NCBI GenBank assembly: GCA_964578345.1
Contig: CAZOCP010000005.1
Coordinates: 1 to 34,526 of the forward strand
DNA from: VGKP01 sp964578345
GTDB lineage: Archaea > Nanobdellota > Nanobdellia > Pacearchaeales > GW2011-AR1
Length of the DNA: 34,526 bases
Direction: 5' to 3'
Shown here in pieces: positions 1-8,030 of this stretch (position 1 is the first letter of the stretch; every line of letters begins with the position of its first letter). The position numbers and the translations under genes are program-made. The notes below the pieces were generated by a model. It saw only the letters and a program-made list of their open reading frames with translations. It made no database searches and was not told the origin of the DNA.

Positions 1-114
1 GACTGCCATCGAGGACAAAAGTCCTCGAGGTTTAAGGCGAGGTGGCGCATCGTTTCACCAAGAACTTAGTGTTCTTGGGTGCGCTCAGGAATCTTCGATT
101 CCTGACGTTTTGAT
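1..114 (+). repeat. Structured repeat element A (3' part; runs off left edge)
   Basis: The first 41 nt match 15435-15475 of element C with three mismatches, including the hairpin TCGAGGAC (9-16) / GTCCTCGA (21-28). Then comes the scaffold segment GGTGGCGCATCG, also present in element B, and two further hairpins built on CCAAGAAC/GTTCTTGG (58-79) and CAGGAAT/ATTCCTG (86-104). It ends in TTTTGAT like the other copies. GGCGCATC (44-51) can also pair with GATGCGTC (112-119), including one G-T wobble, enclosing both hairpins. The 5' part lies outside the window. It lies 3' of secY in the antisense direction. Function unknown. Confidence 0.75.
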
Positions 115-176
115 GCGTCTTTAGAAATATAACCACAGACTAAGATAACTGGCCACACTGCTCGTTGCCATATTCG

Positions 177-214
177 TTGGACTTAAATTTTTTGCCATTT
201 CCATTTAAGTCCAA
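177..214. repeat. Perfect 12-bp inverted repeat downstream of secY
   Basis: TTGGACTTAAAT (177-188) and ATTTAAGTCCAA (203-214) form a perfect 12-bp hairpin with a 14-nt loop, about 90-125 nt past the secY stop. It has no U-tract after it on the secY strand, so it is not a classical intrinsic terminator. It could stabilise or process the 3' end of the ribosomal operon mRNA; that is inference. The rest of 115-301 shows no gene. Confidence 0.55.
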
Positions 215-301
215 CACAGTATTTTCGAAACACTTTACTAATTTCCCCCGCACAAATATTTTTTGCCAAAAGAAACCATAAAAATACTTATACAGTTATC
301 T

Positions 302-1762
302 TTAACTAATAATTTTTTTCAATGCTGGATGCATATCCACTGCATGCTGCTGCGCAATATTCTGATAAAGCTGATAGGTTATCATTACTGCAAGTAAGAT
401 AGCCGTGCCAGATGTCAAGGCGCCAAGCAAATCTGCAGCGGAAGAAAGCAGTCCGACAGCAAGCCCTCCCATAATAGTTAAAGGCAAAATATATCTCTTA
501 AGTATCGCTTCTAAAACTCTTTCATCTTTTCTAAATCCTGGAATTTGAAGTCCCGATGATAGAATTTTTTTTGCCTGACTCGATTCATCCATTCCAGAAG
601 TCTTGACCCATAAAACCGCGAAAACAGCCGAGAAAAGCATGAAAAATATAGAATGCGTAATTGCCTGGAGTCCTTCTTTCCATTGAAGACTTCCTTTTAT
701 AGCAAGTTCAATTACATTTGAACTTCCCAGCCAATACGATAATCCAGACACAGGCACACCATTTCTAAACTCTCCCAGCCAAGACATTTTCATCGCAAGT
801 TTTTGCCCGCCAGAGCAATCCTCAATTTTTCCTCCGTTTTCTATCACGCTCTGACATTCACTAGCAGCATTATTAAACAACCCTCCAAATAATTGAATAT
901 TAGCAACTAAAGCAGCGACTAATATAACTGGAATTACCGAAGCATAAAAAAATTGCATAGGCCATTTCACACTATACCCTCTAAGTCTTTCATATACTAA
1001 AGGTATCTCAACTTTCAAGCTTTGTGCCCACACAACCAGCAGGAAAATTCCAATAGTGACTACAATAACAACTATCGAAAATAAAGCTTCTCTTGGGGCT
1101 CCGTTAATAATTGACTGCAATATTACAAGAATTTTTCCAGCACAAGGGGTATTGCCAAAATCAATCAGGCAGTTCTGTCCAGTTTGATTTATAAACTGAA
1201 TTAATCCCGCAACTAATCTCCATGCAACTCCTGCCACAATAAATAAAGAAGTTCCAGAGCCAATTCCCCATTTTGTGGTTACTTCATCCATAAACATTAT
1301 AGCTAAGCCGCCCAGCATCAGTTGGAATATTACTATTCCGGTAAATCCTTGTACTGCTTGCAGACCGCCCATCAGTACATACACCATCGCTTCAAATATT
1401 ATGAAGAAAATAACCCCTATTTTTTGAAGGCCTTGGTAATATTTTTTTCCTTCAACAGTCGAAGTGTCTATCGCTAATATCTTTGAACCAACAAGTAATT
1501 GCAGAATTATAGAAGCCATAACAATCGGTCCGATACCTAGGCTGATAACGCTCCCAAATTCAGTTCCAAGAATAATTGCTAAATATTCAAATCTCTCTAA
1601 TGAGTTTGCTGATATTCCATAAAGGGGCACATTAGCAAGTATGAAAAAAGATAAAAGAATAATTAGCGTCCATTTCAATTTCACTTTAAAGCCGAGTTTC
1701 TTTTCCGTCGGATGTTTCACCTCAGGCAGATTATAAAAGAAACTCCTAAAATCTAGCGCCAT
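302..1762 (-). CDS. secY: Preprotein translocase subunit SecY
   Basis: Pore subunit of the Sec translocon in the cytoplasmic membrane, which exports proteins and inserts membrane proteins with SecE. The 486 residues give about ten hydrophobic spans. The N-terminus has the archaeal SecY pattern: an amphipathic lead, a basic stretch, then TM1 ending in NVPLYG (about residues 44-49). It is the last gene of the ribosomal operon, its usual archaeal position, 24 nt after uL15. A TATA-like CTTTAAAAACC overlapping the uL15 stop lies about 25 nt upstream of the ATG, so secY may also have its own leaderless promoter. The extracellular loop at about residues 295-325 is Cys-containing. Identification is secure. 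Confidence 0.96.
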   Translation of the reverse strand: MALDFRSFFYNLPEVKHPTEKKLGFKVKLKWTLIILLSFFILANVPLYGISANSLERFEYLAIILGTEFGSVISLGIGPIVMASIILQLLVGSKILAIDTSTVEGKKYYQGLQKIGVIFFIIFEAMVYVLMGGLQAVQGFTGIVIFQLMLGGLAIMFMDEVTTKWGIGSGTSLFIVAGVAWRLVAGLIQFINQTGQNCLIDFGNTPCAGKILVILQSIINGAPREALFSIVVIVVTIGIFLLVVWAQSLKVEIPLVYERLRGYSVKWPMQFFYASVIPVILVAALVANIQLFGGLFNNAASECQSVIENGGKIEDCSGGQKLAMKMSWLGEFRNGVPVSGLSYWLGSSNVIELAIKGSLQWKEGLQAITHSIFFMLFSAVFAVLWVKTSGMDESSQAKKILSSGLQIPGFRKDERVLEAILKRYILPLTIMGGLAVGLLSSAADLLGALTSGTAILLAVMITYQLYQNIAQQHAVDMHPALKKIIS

Positions 1763-1781
1763 TCCATATAAAGAAAAAAGA

Positions 1782-1792
1782 GGTTTTTAAAG
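1782..1792 (-). promoter_or_regulatory. Candidate internal TATA box for secY
   Basis: On the minus strand CTTTAAAAACC lies about 25 nt upstream of the secY ATG (1762), the spacing seen for leaderless promoters elsewhere in this window. It overlaps the uL15 stop codon. Read-through from the operon is also expected, so this would be a secondary promoter. Confidence 0.4.
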
Positions 1793-2251
1793 ATTAGGTT
1801 GCCTTGCTCCAATAATAATCTGGCCGCCCGCCCGTTTAACCTTCTCAATAGCACTACTCGAGGCAGAAAAAGCAATAATATTAGCTTTAATTTTCAGTTC
1901 CCCTCCTCCTAGAATTTTATATTTTTCAAGGTTTATCGCATAAATTCCTTTGTTTTCTTTAGCATATCCATCAGAAATCATTTTAACTATATTTTTTTCT
2001 ATATCTCCTACATTTATGATTTTCTGTCCAGGGGCAATCTTGCCTCTTCTTAAGGTCTTGTCTTTTCCAAAATAATTATTTCCCCCAGTCAATTTGATTA
2101 CTAAAGTTTTCTTTTGATCTGCTCTTTTTCCCGAGCCAGCCATTCCTACTCCTCCCTGATTGCCTGACCCCCTAGTTCTTGACTTTCTTCCTCGTCTAGC
2201 AGTTTGGCTGGCTCTAAAGCGTGACGATTTGCGCCTTTTCTTTAATTTCAT
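1787..2251 (-). CDS. rpl15: Large subunit ribosomal protein uL15
   Basis: The 154-aa protein is very basic at its N-terminus, with the Gly/Arg-rich lead RRGRKSRTRGSGNQGG (about residues 19-34) typical of uL15, which threads into 23S rRNA. The C-terminal part has the globular L15/L18e-type fold ending around IIGARQPNL. Its ATG overlaps the stop of the zinc-ribbon gene by 4 nt (2248-2251), which supports the start and implies translational coupling. Position before secY is the conserved archaeal order. Confidence 0.95.
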   Translation of the reverse strand: MKLKKRRKSSRFRASQTARRGRKSRTRGSGNQGGVGMAGSGKRADQKKTLVIKLTGGNNYFGKDKTLRRGKIAPGQKIINVGDIEKNIVKMISDGYAKENKGIYAINLEKYKILGGGELKIKANIIAFSASSSAIEKVKRAGGQIIIGARQPNL

Positions 2252-2448
2252 ATTTTTTTCTTCCTCTTCCTAGAATTTTTTTCTATTAAGTCTAAATCTG
2301 ATTTTTCTTTCTCTCTTTCTTCTATTATTTCTTCCGGCAGCTTCAAAAAATTATCAAGTTGATGGCATTTGTTGCATTCTTCAGGAGCTTCTTCTCCATA
2401 TTCTTGATGCCCACATGCACATTCCCAAATAAATCCGGTTTTCCTCAT
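2248..2448 (-). CDS. Small rubredoxin/rubrerythrin-like zinc-ribbon protein in the ribosomal operon
   Basis: This 66-aa protein has a metal-binding knuckle pair: WECACGH (Cys10, Cys12) and APEECNKC (Cys25, Cys28), followed by a charged Glu/Lys helix and a very basic C-terminus (RKRKKK). The pattern W-x-C...EEAPxxCxxC resembles the C-terminal ribbon of rubrerythrins, but the first knuckle reads C-x-C where C-x-x-C is usual. It lies between uL30 (1-nt overlap) and uL15 (4-nt overlap), so it is cotranslated with ribosomal proteins. The basic tail suggests RNA or ribosome binding; that is inference. I know of no standard gene at this position. Confidence 0.8.
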   Translation of the reverse strand: MRKTGFIWECACGHQEYGEEAPEECNKCHQLDNFLKLPEEIIEEREKEKSDLDLIEKNSRKRKKKI

Positions 2449-2864
2449 TAAAGCATCCTCCTCAGTAATTCATTAATCTTTTCTTTATTATCACCAAGAA
2501 CTCCACCCCTAATTGGAAAGTGCAGTTTTGAATCTATTCCGCCTATAGGAGGATGCAATCTGAAAAAAGGTTTTATATTTAGTTCTGTCAATGTTTTTTT
2601 ATCAAGTTGTTCAATAATCTTGCTGGCCTCAATTTTCTTTTTATTTATAGAAACTCCTCTTTTTTCCAGTAAAATAGTTAAAGTTTCTTTATTAATAGGG
2701 CCATAAGCTACAAAGTTTCTAACATTTTGCAATAATTTAATATTTTCATCACTATAATTAAATAAAGTTGCAGAATATTTCCTTCTAAGCCTCATTCTAA
2801 ATAATGTCTCTTGTATTTTCTTCGGTATTTCAACCATTCCCGATATTCTTATTACAATAATCAT
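2448..2864 (-). CDS. rpl30: Large subunit ribosomal protein uL30
   Basis: The 138-aa protein opens with MIIVIRISGMVEIPKKIQETLFRMRL-like sequence, the L30 N-terminal strand (hydrophobic VIRISG) and helix. It carries the longer archaeal/eukaryotic C-terminal extension ending in FRLHPPIGG and a basic tail (archaeal uL30 is about 150 aa, bacterial about 60). It overlaps the end of uS5 by 4 nt, which fixes the start. Its place between uS5 and uL15 is conserved. Confidence 0.93.
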   Translation of the reverse strand: MIIVIRISGMVEIPKKIQETLFRMRLRRKYSATLFNYSDENIKLLQNVRNFVAYGPINKETLTILLEKRGVSINKKKIEASKIIEQLDKKTLTELNIKPFFRLHPPIGGIDSKLHFPIRGGVLGDNKEKINELLRRML

Positions 2865-3634
2865 CTTTTAATCTCCCAAGTTTTTTTTAAAGCATCAATA
2901 CATGCCTTTGCAAGATTAAACGTTGTTCTTGTTTGGCCGTCGGAAACTCCATAGACATCTTGAATGCCTGCCAAACGTAGAATTTTTTTACACTCATCTC
3001 CAACTACGAGCCCGGTGCCTCTCGGAGCAGGAATTAATTTTATCCTTACACTTCCGCATTTTCCTTTGACAATATAAGGCACAGTATGAGGATCATTAGT
3101 ATCCTCCTCTACAGACTCATATCCTCTTTTAACACTAATTATATTTAGCTTAGCTTGTCTCAATCCCTTTGCCCTCGCAGGCAGGTTTTCTTTCGCTTTT
3201 CCATATCCTATTCCAACATGGCCCTTCTTATCTCCTACAACTGCCATACAGGAGAATGTCACAATATTTCCCTCCATTGTTTTTCTCTGCGTCTGCCTCC
3301 ATGCTCTTCTTTTGCCGCCCCCAAACTTTCCCTTAGCTTGTCCAATCAGCAATAGGTCGCTTTCTAAATTCACTAAAGAATCAACTATCTCTGCCTCAAG
3401 AATTTTCTTGCCTGAAAATAAAATAGAGTCGATATCTTTTTCTTTACCTTCTTTTACTCTTTTTCCTAAGCTTGTTTTAGGAACCCAAGATTCAAGAGAT
3501 TTCTCCACAGATTCATGCAAATACATTTTCTTAAATTTCTTTCTTTCGCTCTCTTGAGGTTCAACTTTAATAATCTCTTCCCGAATAGGTTCACTAAAAA
3601 TTTCCTGATTATTTTTTGTTTCTTTTTCAACCAT
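2861..3634 (-). CDS. rps5: Small subunit ribosomal protein uS5
   Basis: Part of the 30S decoding/mRNA entry region. Residues about 62-100 plus the GKFGGGKRRAWRQTQRKT stretch match the archaeal double-stranded RNA-binding S5 domain, and the C-terminal S5 fold follows (GHVGIGYGKAKE; APRGTGLVVGDECKKILRLAGI). At 257 aa it is longer than the usual 210-220 because of an acidic/lysine-rich N-terminal extension of about 40 residues with no recognisable domain. The start overlaps uL18 by 8 nt. Identification is secure; the function of the extension is unknown. Confidence 0.95.
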   Translation of the reverse strand: MVEKETKNNQEIFSEPIREEIIKVEPQESERKKFKKMYLHESVEKSLESWVPKTSLGKRVKEGKEKDIDSILFSGKKILEAEIVDSLVNLESDLLLIGQAKGKFGGGKRRAWRQTQRKTMEGNIVTFSCMAVVGDKKGHVGIGYGKAKENLPARAKGLRQAKLNIISVKRGYESVEEDTNDPHTVPYIVKGKCGSVRIKLIPAPRGTGLVVGDECKKILRLAGIQDVYGVSDGQTRTTFNLAKACIDALKKTWEIKR

Positions 3635-4184
3635 GTGAAATCTCAGATTTTATTTTATTAAAAATTGATCTGGTTTTTTCTTGTTTTTCAATCATATCAT
3701 CGGCTGGAAGAACCCTTTGATCATGAGTGACTTTTAATCCTGCTTCAATAATTCCCATCAAAGCAGCATAAATACGAGATTTATGAATATTTCTGTACAT
3801 ACCAATATCTAATACACACTCGTTTGCTTTTTTTTTCGCTCTATCGTTAAGGACATTAACGTTTGCCTCAGTTTGTCGTTGACTATTTAGTGAAAGACTT
3901 TTGTCTTTCACTATAACTCCAAAAAGAAAGCCAGTAAGATAGGCCGCAGCCCTGCTTTTCAGACTGCCCCTTAGTTCTTCAGGCCACCCATATTTAAGTA
4001 ATTTTTTCGAGCTAATACCCACAATTACATTGTCATTGGATCCTTTGCTCTCTACTAATTCGATTATTATATATCTGTTTGTTTTCCTTATCACAACTCT
4101 ATTTTTTTCAGATTTAAGAAGCTCTAATCTGTTCCGATAATCTGTTTTAGCTTCTAATCTTCTTCTCTTCAAGCTTCTTTTCAT
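3627..4184 (-). CDS. rpl18: Large subunit ribosomal protein uL18
   Basis: Binds 5S rRNA in the central protuberance. The start KRRRLEAKTDYRNRLELLKS, followed by RVVIRKTNRYIIIELV, is the classic archaeal L18/L5e N-terminus. AAAYLTGFLFG marks the mid-helix, and LDIGMYRNIHKSRIYAALMGIIEAGLKV marks the C-terminal part. Its 185 aa are near the archaeal norm (about 190-200). It overlaps eL19 by 4 nt and uS5 by 8 nt. Confidence 0.95.
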   Translation of the reverse strand: MKRSLKRRRLEAKTDYRNRLELLKSEKNRVVIRKTNRYIIIELVESKGSNDNVIVGISSKKLLKYGWPEELRGSLKSRAAAYLTGFLFGVIVKDKSLSLNSQRQTEANVNVLNDRAKKKANECVLDIGMYRNIHKSRIYAALMGIIEAGLKVTHDQRVLPADDMIEKQEKTRSIFNKIKSEISHG

Positions 4185-4585
4185 TGTTTTTTACCTCTTA
4201 AATGTTCTTTCAAATTTTTTTCACTCTTAAATATTCCTGCACGGATTTCTTTTCTTATCTTTAGATACTTTTCTCTAGAAATAAGTTCTTTTCTCTTTAG
4301 TTCTGCCGCATATCGCCTTAATTTTCTCGTCAATAAAATATATCTTCTCTTATATTTATTTACTTTCTTTTTTATACTGCCGAATCTTCTTCTTTTTCTA
4401 TATTCTACTTTTTTTCTTCCTACTATAGGAGAAATCAAGATTGCACCTTCAAGAGCAAGATCTCTTATATCTTGTTTTGTTATTGCCTGTTTAATTTCTT
4501 GAAGTCTTTGTACATTAAAGATTATTCTTCCTTTTCCAACATTAAGTGTCCTGGCTGCTAATTCTTTTTTCTTTTCGAGCTTCAT
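4181..4585 (-). CDS. rpl19e: Large subunit ribosomal protein eL19
   Basis: Archaeal/eukaryotic-specific 60S-type protein. At 134 aa it starts MKLEKKKELAARTLNVGKGRI, close to the family N-terminus (QKRLAAxxLxVGxxRV). It continues with the helix EIKQAITKQDIRDLALEGAILI and the Arg/Lys tail KKVNKYKRRYILLTRKLRR. It is slightly shorter than the usual 145-150 aa at the C-terminus. It overlaps eL32 and uL18 by 4 nt each. Confidence 0.94.
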   Translation of the reverse strand: MKLEKKKELAARTLNVGKGRIIFNVQRLQEIKQAITKQDIRDLALEGAILISPIVGRKKVEYRKRRRFGSIKKKVNKYKRRYILLTRKLRRYAAELKRKELISREKYLKIRKEIRAGIFKSEKNLKEHLRGKKQ

Positions 4586-4929
4586 TTTTTCCCTCCTTCA
4601 TTAGCAATAGGGATATTTCTCTCAGATGCTTTCTTGAGCACTTCTATCTTTTTTTTCGCGCCAATTCTGGCAATTATTATAATATCTCCATCCCCAACCT
4701 TTTCAAGTTCTCTTGTATTATGTACTAAAACAGGAGAAAATCCCTTAATTTTATTAAATTCTTTTTTCGAACTGCCATATCCTACGCCGGGCTGTGGAGG
4801 ATGTCCTTCTCTCTTTAATCTAAGCTTGTTATGCTTTCCTCTAGGCCTTCTCCACTTGCGCAATCTTCTGCTTTTTTTCCCAATTCTGATAAGTCTAAAA
4901 GTATCAGCTCTTAAGAAAGATTTCGGCAT
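4582..4929 (-). CDS. rpl32e: Large subunit ribosomal protein eL32
   Basis: The 115-aa protein starts FLRADTFRLIRIGKKSRRLRKWRRPRGKHNKLR; the family hallmark WRRPRGxxNKxR is at about residues 26-37. GHPPQPGVGYGSSKKEF and the C-terminal strand region (VLVHNTRELEKV) follow. It matches the core length of eL32 without the N-terminal extension some archaea carry. It overlaps uL6 by one nt and eL19 by four. Confidence 0.94.
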   Translation of the reverse strand: MPKSFLRADTFRLIRIGKKSRRLRKWRRPRGKHNKLRLKREGHPPQPGVGYGSSKKEFNKIKGFSPVLVHNTRELEKVGDGDIIIIARIGAKKKIEVLKKASERNIPIANEGGKK

Positions 4930-5471
4930 TACTTTTTACCTCCGGGTCTGTTTACAATATAAATACCATCCTGGAATACTCTTCTATCTCTATTCTTTAT
5001 TTTAGTTGATTTTTCGATATTTGCCGCAGTTTGGCCCGCTGCTTCTCTATTTAAAGAAGAAATCGTAATTTTACTTCCTTTGATTGTCAAGTCAACTTCT
5101 TTCATTAGTTTGGCTCGCCTAGGAACTTTCTCCCCTAAAAAATTATTAATAATTAAAAACTCTCCATCTGTCTTTAGCGTCATGGGAAAGTGTACATTAC
5201 AAGCTTCCAACTCATATACAAATGGATTTTCTAATCCACTTATCATATTTTTAATATGTGCTATTGTCGTCTTGATATTTTTAAATTCATTCCTACTTCC
5301 TGAAGAGGACTCTAGAAATATCGATTTTTCTTCAAGATTAATCTTTATATTTGGTATATCAAGCTTTCTCTTAATAATCTGGTCGCCTTTCTGAGTTTTT
5401 AAAATATTAGACTTATATTCAAAAATTACGCCCTCCGGAATTGCAATACTTTCTATGAACTTTTTTTTCAT
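4929..5471 (-). CDS. rpl6: Large subunit ribosomal protein uL6
   Basis: Two-domain protein near the factor-binding site (sarcin-ricin loop). The 180-aa sequence has the archaeal uL6 layout: N-terminal IAIPEGVIFEYKSN strand, the linker around KTTIAHIKNMISGLENPFVYELE, and a second domain ending in RRVFQDGIYIVNRPGGKK. Length is normal. It is immediately downstream of uS8 and overlaps eL32 by one nt. Confidence 0.94.
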   Translation of the reverse strand: MKKKFIESIAIPEGVIFEYKSNILKTQKGDQIIKRKLDIPNIKINLEEKSIFLESSSGSRNEFKNIKTTIAHIKNMISGLENPFVYELEACNVHFPMTLKTDGEFLIINNFLGEKVPRRAKLMKEVDLTIKGSKITISSLNREAAGQTAANIEKSTKIKNRDRRVFQDGIYIVNRPGGKK

Positions 5472-5846
5472 TTAGTAAATATAAGCTATTAAGCTTCCCC
5501 CCAGATTTCTTTCTTGAGCCGTATAATGGCTCATAAGACCTTCATTTGTAGAGACGATTATTACCCCAATATTTTTAGCAGGAAGATATCTTTTCACATA
5601 TTTTTCAATTTCATTCATTCCCACAATATATCTTGGTTTTATCGCTTTACATCCATATATTTTTTCAATTTCAATATAGAGTTTTTTCTCTTTTACTTCG
5701 TAATTCTTTATATATCCTTTTAATTTTATAAGAGCTAGAATAGAAATTAATAGTTTAGAGTATCTTTTAATCTCTACAATATTTTTATCAGATTTTACAG
5801 AATTCATTATTTTATTCAACGCATCTGCAACTATATCTTGGCTCAT
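5472..5846 (-). CDS. rps8: Small subunit ribosomal protein uS8
   Basis: Binds the central domain of 16S rRNA. The 124-aa sequence has the N-terminal IVADALNKIMNSVKSDKN helix, the archaeal central part (KPRYIVGMNEIEKYVKRYLPA), and the conserved C-terminal strand region with VSTNEGLMSHYTAQERNLGGSLIAYIY, corresponding to the S-T-x-x-G-[LM]-x-[ST]-H family signature. Archaeal uS8 is usually about 130 aa. One nt separates it from uS14. Confidence 0.94.
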   Translation of the reverse strand: MSQDIVADALNKIMNSVKSDKNIVEIKRYSKLLISILALIKLKGYIKNYEVKEKKLYIEIEKIYGCKAIKPRYIVGMNEIEKYVKRYLPAKNIGVIIVSTNEGLMSHYTAQERNLGGSLIAYIY

Positions 5847-5847
5847 G

Positions 5848-6078
5848 TTAACTGTATTTTTTAAACCCTATATCTTCAGCGATTTCTCGAAAACACTGAC
5901 GACACAATTTTAAATTATATTGTTTTAAATATGCACCAAATCTACCGCATCTCTCACATTTTCTGACCGCAATTCCATTTTTCCTGCTTTTTGGTTTACA
6001 ATGCCTAAGAAACTTTTGCATAATAACCGGTTTGTTTTTCAACTGTTTCAGAATTTTATTCCAATCACTTGCTGTCAT
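5848..6078 (-). CDS. rps14: Small subunit ribosomal protein uS14, zinc-binding type
   Basis: The C-terminal 40 residues are a textbook archaeal uS14: CERCGRFGAYLKQYNLKLCRQCF with Cys41, Cys44, Cys59 and Cys62 binding zinc, then REIAEDIGFKKYS. The protein is 76 aa with this start, about 20 longer than usual. Met20 would give a conventional length, but the ATG at 6078 is 1 nt after the uL5 stop, favouring coupled initiation there. Confidence 0.94.
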   Translation of the reverse strand: MTASDWNKILKQLKNKPVIMQKFLRHCKPKSRKNGIAVRKCERCGRFGAYLKQYNLKLCRQCFREIAEDIGFKKYS

Positions 6079-6079
6079 C

Positions 6080-6601
6080 TTACTTTATCAGAGTCTTAAA
6101 TTCTTCCCCCATATACTGTATTATCTCGCTCTTTGTGACTCTTTGTTTCTTTGGAAGACGCCCCATCTTTATTTTTTTCTTTATAACTCTGGCCCCCATT
6201 CTTTCAAATACAACTGTAGCATTTAATCCTCTAATTCCTATATCTCTCTGGTATTCCATTCCAGGGATCTCAATATATTCTTTAATTCCAAATGAAAAAT
6301 GATTTTCAGAGATCTGCTCTTCTTTGATAGTATTTTCAATAGCTCCCAAAAGTCTTTTTATTAATTCTGTCGCTTTTTCTCCTCTTAAGGTAACTTTTGT
6401 TCCAACTTCCAAACCCGGGCGGACATCAAACTCTGGAATTCTTTTCTTAGACGCAATCACTTGAGATTTTCTGCCGCTTAGCAAATCAAGCAATTTTTTC
6501 GATTTTATCAAGAAATCATCTTTAGCCCCCGCGCTTAATACTACTTTTTGAATTCGGATTTTTCTCATAGGGTTAATAACATCTAATTCTTGTTTTCTCA
6601 T
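6080..6601 (-). CDS. rpl5: Large subunit ribosomal protein uL5
   Basis: Binds 5S rRNA and contacts P-site tRNA. Residues about 5-30 (NPMRKIRIQKVVLSAGA) and 43-70 (LSGRKSQVIASKKRIPEFDVRPGLEVGTKVTLRG) match archaeal uL5. The SFGIKEYIEIPGMEYQRDIGIRGLNATVVF segment is the family signature. Its length (173 aa) is normal. It overlaps eS4 by 4 nt. Confidence 0.95.
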   Translation of the reverse strand: MRKQELDVINPMRKIRIQKVVLSAGAKDDFLIKSKKLLDLLSGRKSQVIASKKRIPEFDVRPGLEVGTKVTLRGEKATELIKRLLGAIENTIKEEQISENHFSFGIKEYIEIPGMEYQRDIGIRGLNATVVFERMGARVIKKKIKMGRLPKKQRVTKSEIIQYMGEEFKTLIK

Positions 6602-7215
6602 ATAACCACTACAGCGTCCTTTTTAAGAGTCGCTTTTCCTCCTTCGTAATCAATATCTATTTCTTCAGAAATCGAATCAATTACCCCATATCTTCCTTGA
6701 TGCTTTCCGGAAATAATCATAGCTTTATTTCCTTTTTCAAGTCTTATATGCTTGATAATTTTTCCATCATATCCTAAATATAAAGAATCTCCAACATTAA
6801 TTTTTTCTTTTGTGAGTATATTTGTGCCATCATGCAAATTCAGTTGTATTGCTCCGCCGGCAATTAATCTTTTATTAACAACTTTGCACATTCTGCTCTG
6901 TTTTTCAGGTATTGCTTCGAAGACAAATTTTCCGGTAGTAAGCAGAGTCAAGCAGTATACTTTTCCTGCTTCCAAATGATTAAATAAACATATACTTTCT
7001 TTATAATCTCTGACAATTCTTCCATTAATCTTCAGCATCTTTTGTCTAATCATTTTTTTAACTTCATTTGCTGTCTTAGCCAAATGGAGCAGATCTCTTA
7101 CAGCAATAACAATCGGTACTGAATTTCTAACAAATCTCCTGGCTCTTGCTACATATTTTGTTCCCTTTCTTGGAATTTGTAATCTCGTAATAGTTTGTTG
7201 TCTTGTCTGATGCAT
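6598..7215 (-). CDS. rps4e: Small subunit ribosomal protein eS4
   Basis: Archaeal/eukaryotic-specific protein with S4-like RNA-binding, central and KOW domains. Matching segments are VPIVIAVRDLLHLAKTANEVKKMI (S4-type region), INGRIVRDYKE and the C-terminal KOW loop MIISGKHQGRYGVIDSI. At 205 aa it is shorter than the usual 235-245. The missing part is mainly the N-terminal basic lead (GPRKHLKR... of other archaea, represented here only by ITRLQIPRKGTKY). Six nt separate it from uL24. Confidence 0.93.
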   Translation of the reverse strand: MHQTRQQTITRLQIPRKGTKYVARARRFVRNSVPIVIAVRDLLHLAKTANEVKKMIRQKMLKINGRIVRDYKESICLFNHLEAGKVYCLTLLTTGKFVFEAIPEKQSRMCKVVNKRLIAGGAIQLNLHDGTNILTKEKINVGDSLYLGYDGKIIKHIRLEKGNKAMIISGKHQGRYGVIDSISEEIDIDYEGGKATLKKDAVVVI

Positions 7216-7221
7216 GGTTAT

Positions 7222-7632
7222 CTATTTTAGCTTTTCTTTTTCCGCAGATTTTTTTACACTTGCTTTCTCATCAAATCTTCTTTTATCACTGTCATATAAT
7301 TTCTGAATGAGCAAAGATCTAGGATTAAAATATACATGCACTTTCGTTCCATCACGTTTTGTGCGCTGAATTTCCTCCAAGGTGACTCTGCAATTGCGTA
7401 AATCAACAGAATTTACTTTAGCTTTCTTTCTTCGAAAACTGCCTCGCATGACAAGCACTTCATCCCCTTTCCGAAGGGGAAGACTTCTCTTGCCATACTT
7501 TTTCCTCAATTCCTTTGATAAATGTGCATTTAAAAACTTATGTTTTATAAATATTGGAGAATTTATACGGTATTTTCGTTGTTTTCGAGGTTGCTTGCTA
7601 CTTTTCCACTTAGACGAGAACATTTTTCTCAT
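7222..7632 (-). CDS. rpl24: Large subunit ribosomal protein uL24
   Basis: Assembly-initiating KOW-domain protein. The N-terminal archaeal segment SSKQPRKQRKYRINSPIF leads to LSKELRKKYGKRSLPLRKGDEVLVMRGSFRRKKAKVNSVDL, where the KOW motif lies (about residues 55-75). A Lys/Glu-rich C-terminus closes the 136 aa. Its ATG overlaps the uL14 TGA by 4 nt; Met4 is an alternative start. Confidence 0.94.
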   Translation of the reverse strand: MRKMFSSKWKSSKQPRKQRKYRINSPIFIKHKFLNAHLSKELRKKYGKRSLPLRKGDEVLVMRGSFRRKKAKVNSVDLRNCRVTLEEIQRTKRDGTKVHVYFNPRSLLIQKLYDSDKRRFDEKASVKKSAEKEKLK

Positions 7633-8030
7633 AATACATATTGAGCAATTTTTGCAACTTGTTGCCAGCGCTCATGTACCTCCCTAGCTACAGGTCCTTT
7701 TATCATTGTACCTTTTGGATTGCCCTTTTCATCTTTTAATAGTGCGACAGCATTGTCTTCAAAACAAACTCTCTCCCCTGTTTTTCTCGAATAAGGTTTG
7801 CGTTGTCTGATAATTACCGCATCAAAAACCTGCCCTCTCATCTCAGGTTTTCCTGCTCTAACCGAAACTTTCACCCAATCACCGACTTTTGCATACTGTT
7901 GCCTGCCTTTTTTAGATTTTCCGTGTTTGACTCCAACTATTCTCACAATTCTCGCGCCGCTATTATCTGCTGCAACCAACTTGCTTCCTATATTAAGTCC
8001 GCGGGTAACTACTGCACTAATTGCTTTCAT
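7629..8030 (-). CDS. rpl14: Large subunit ribosomal protein uL14
   Basis: Forms an intersubunit bridge. I place the start at 8030 (MKAISAVVTRGLNIGSKLV), which matches the canonical archaeal N-terminus. It overlaps the stop of the upstream small gene as ATGA and gives 133 aa, the family norm. The longer in-frame ATG at 8048 would add six residues inside the neighbouring gene. Signatures: AADNSGARIVRIVGV, MRGQVFDAVIIRQRKPY, ALLKDEKGNPKGTMIKGPVAREV. Confidence 0.94.
   Translation of the reverse strand: MKAISAVVTRGLNIGSKLVAADNSGARIVRIVGVKHGKSKKGRQQYAKVGDWVKVSVRAGKPEMRGQVFDAVIIRQRKPYSRKTGERVCFEDNAVALLKDEKGNPKGTMIKGPVAREVHERWQQVAKIAQYVL

Noticed and set aside
177..214. Classical rho-independent terminator for secY
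   Set aside because: The hairpin is AT-rich and lies about 90 nt past the stop, with no U-tract following it on the secY strand.
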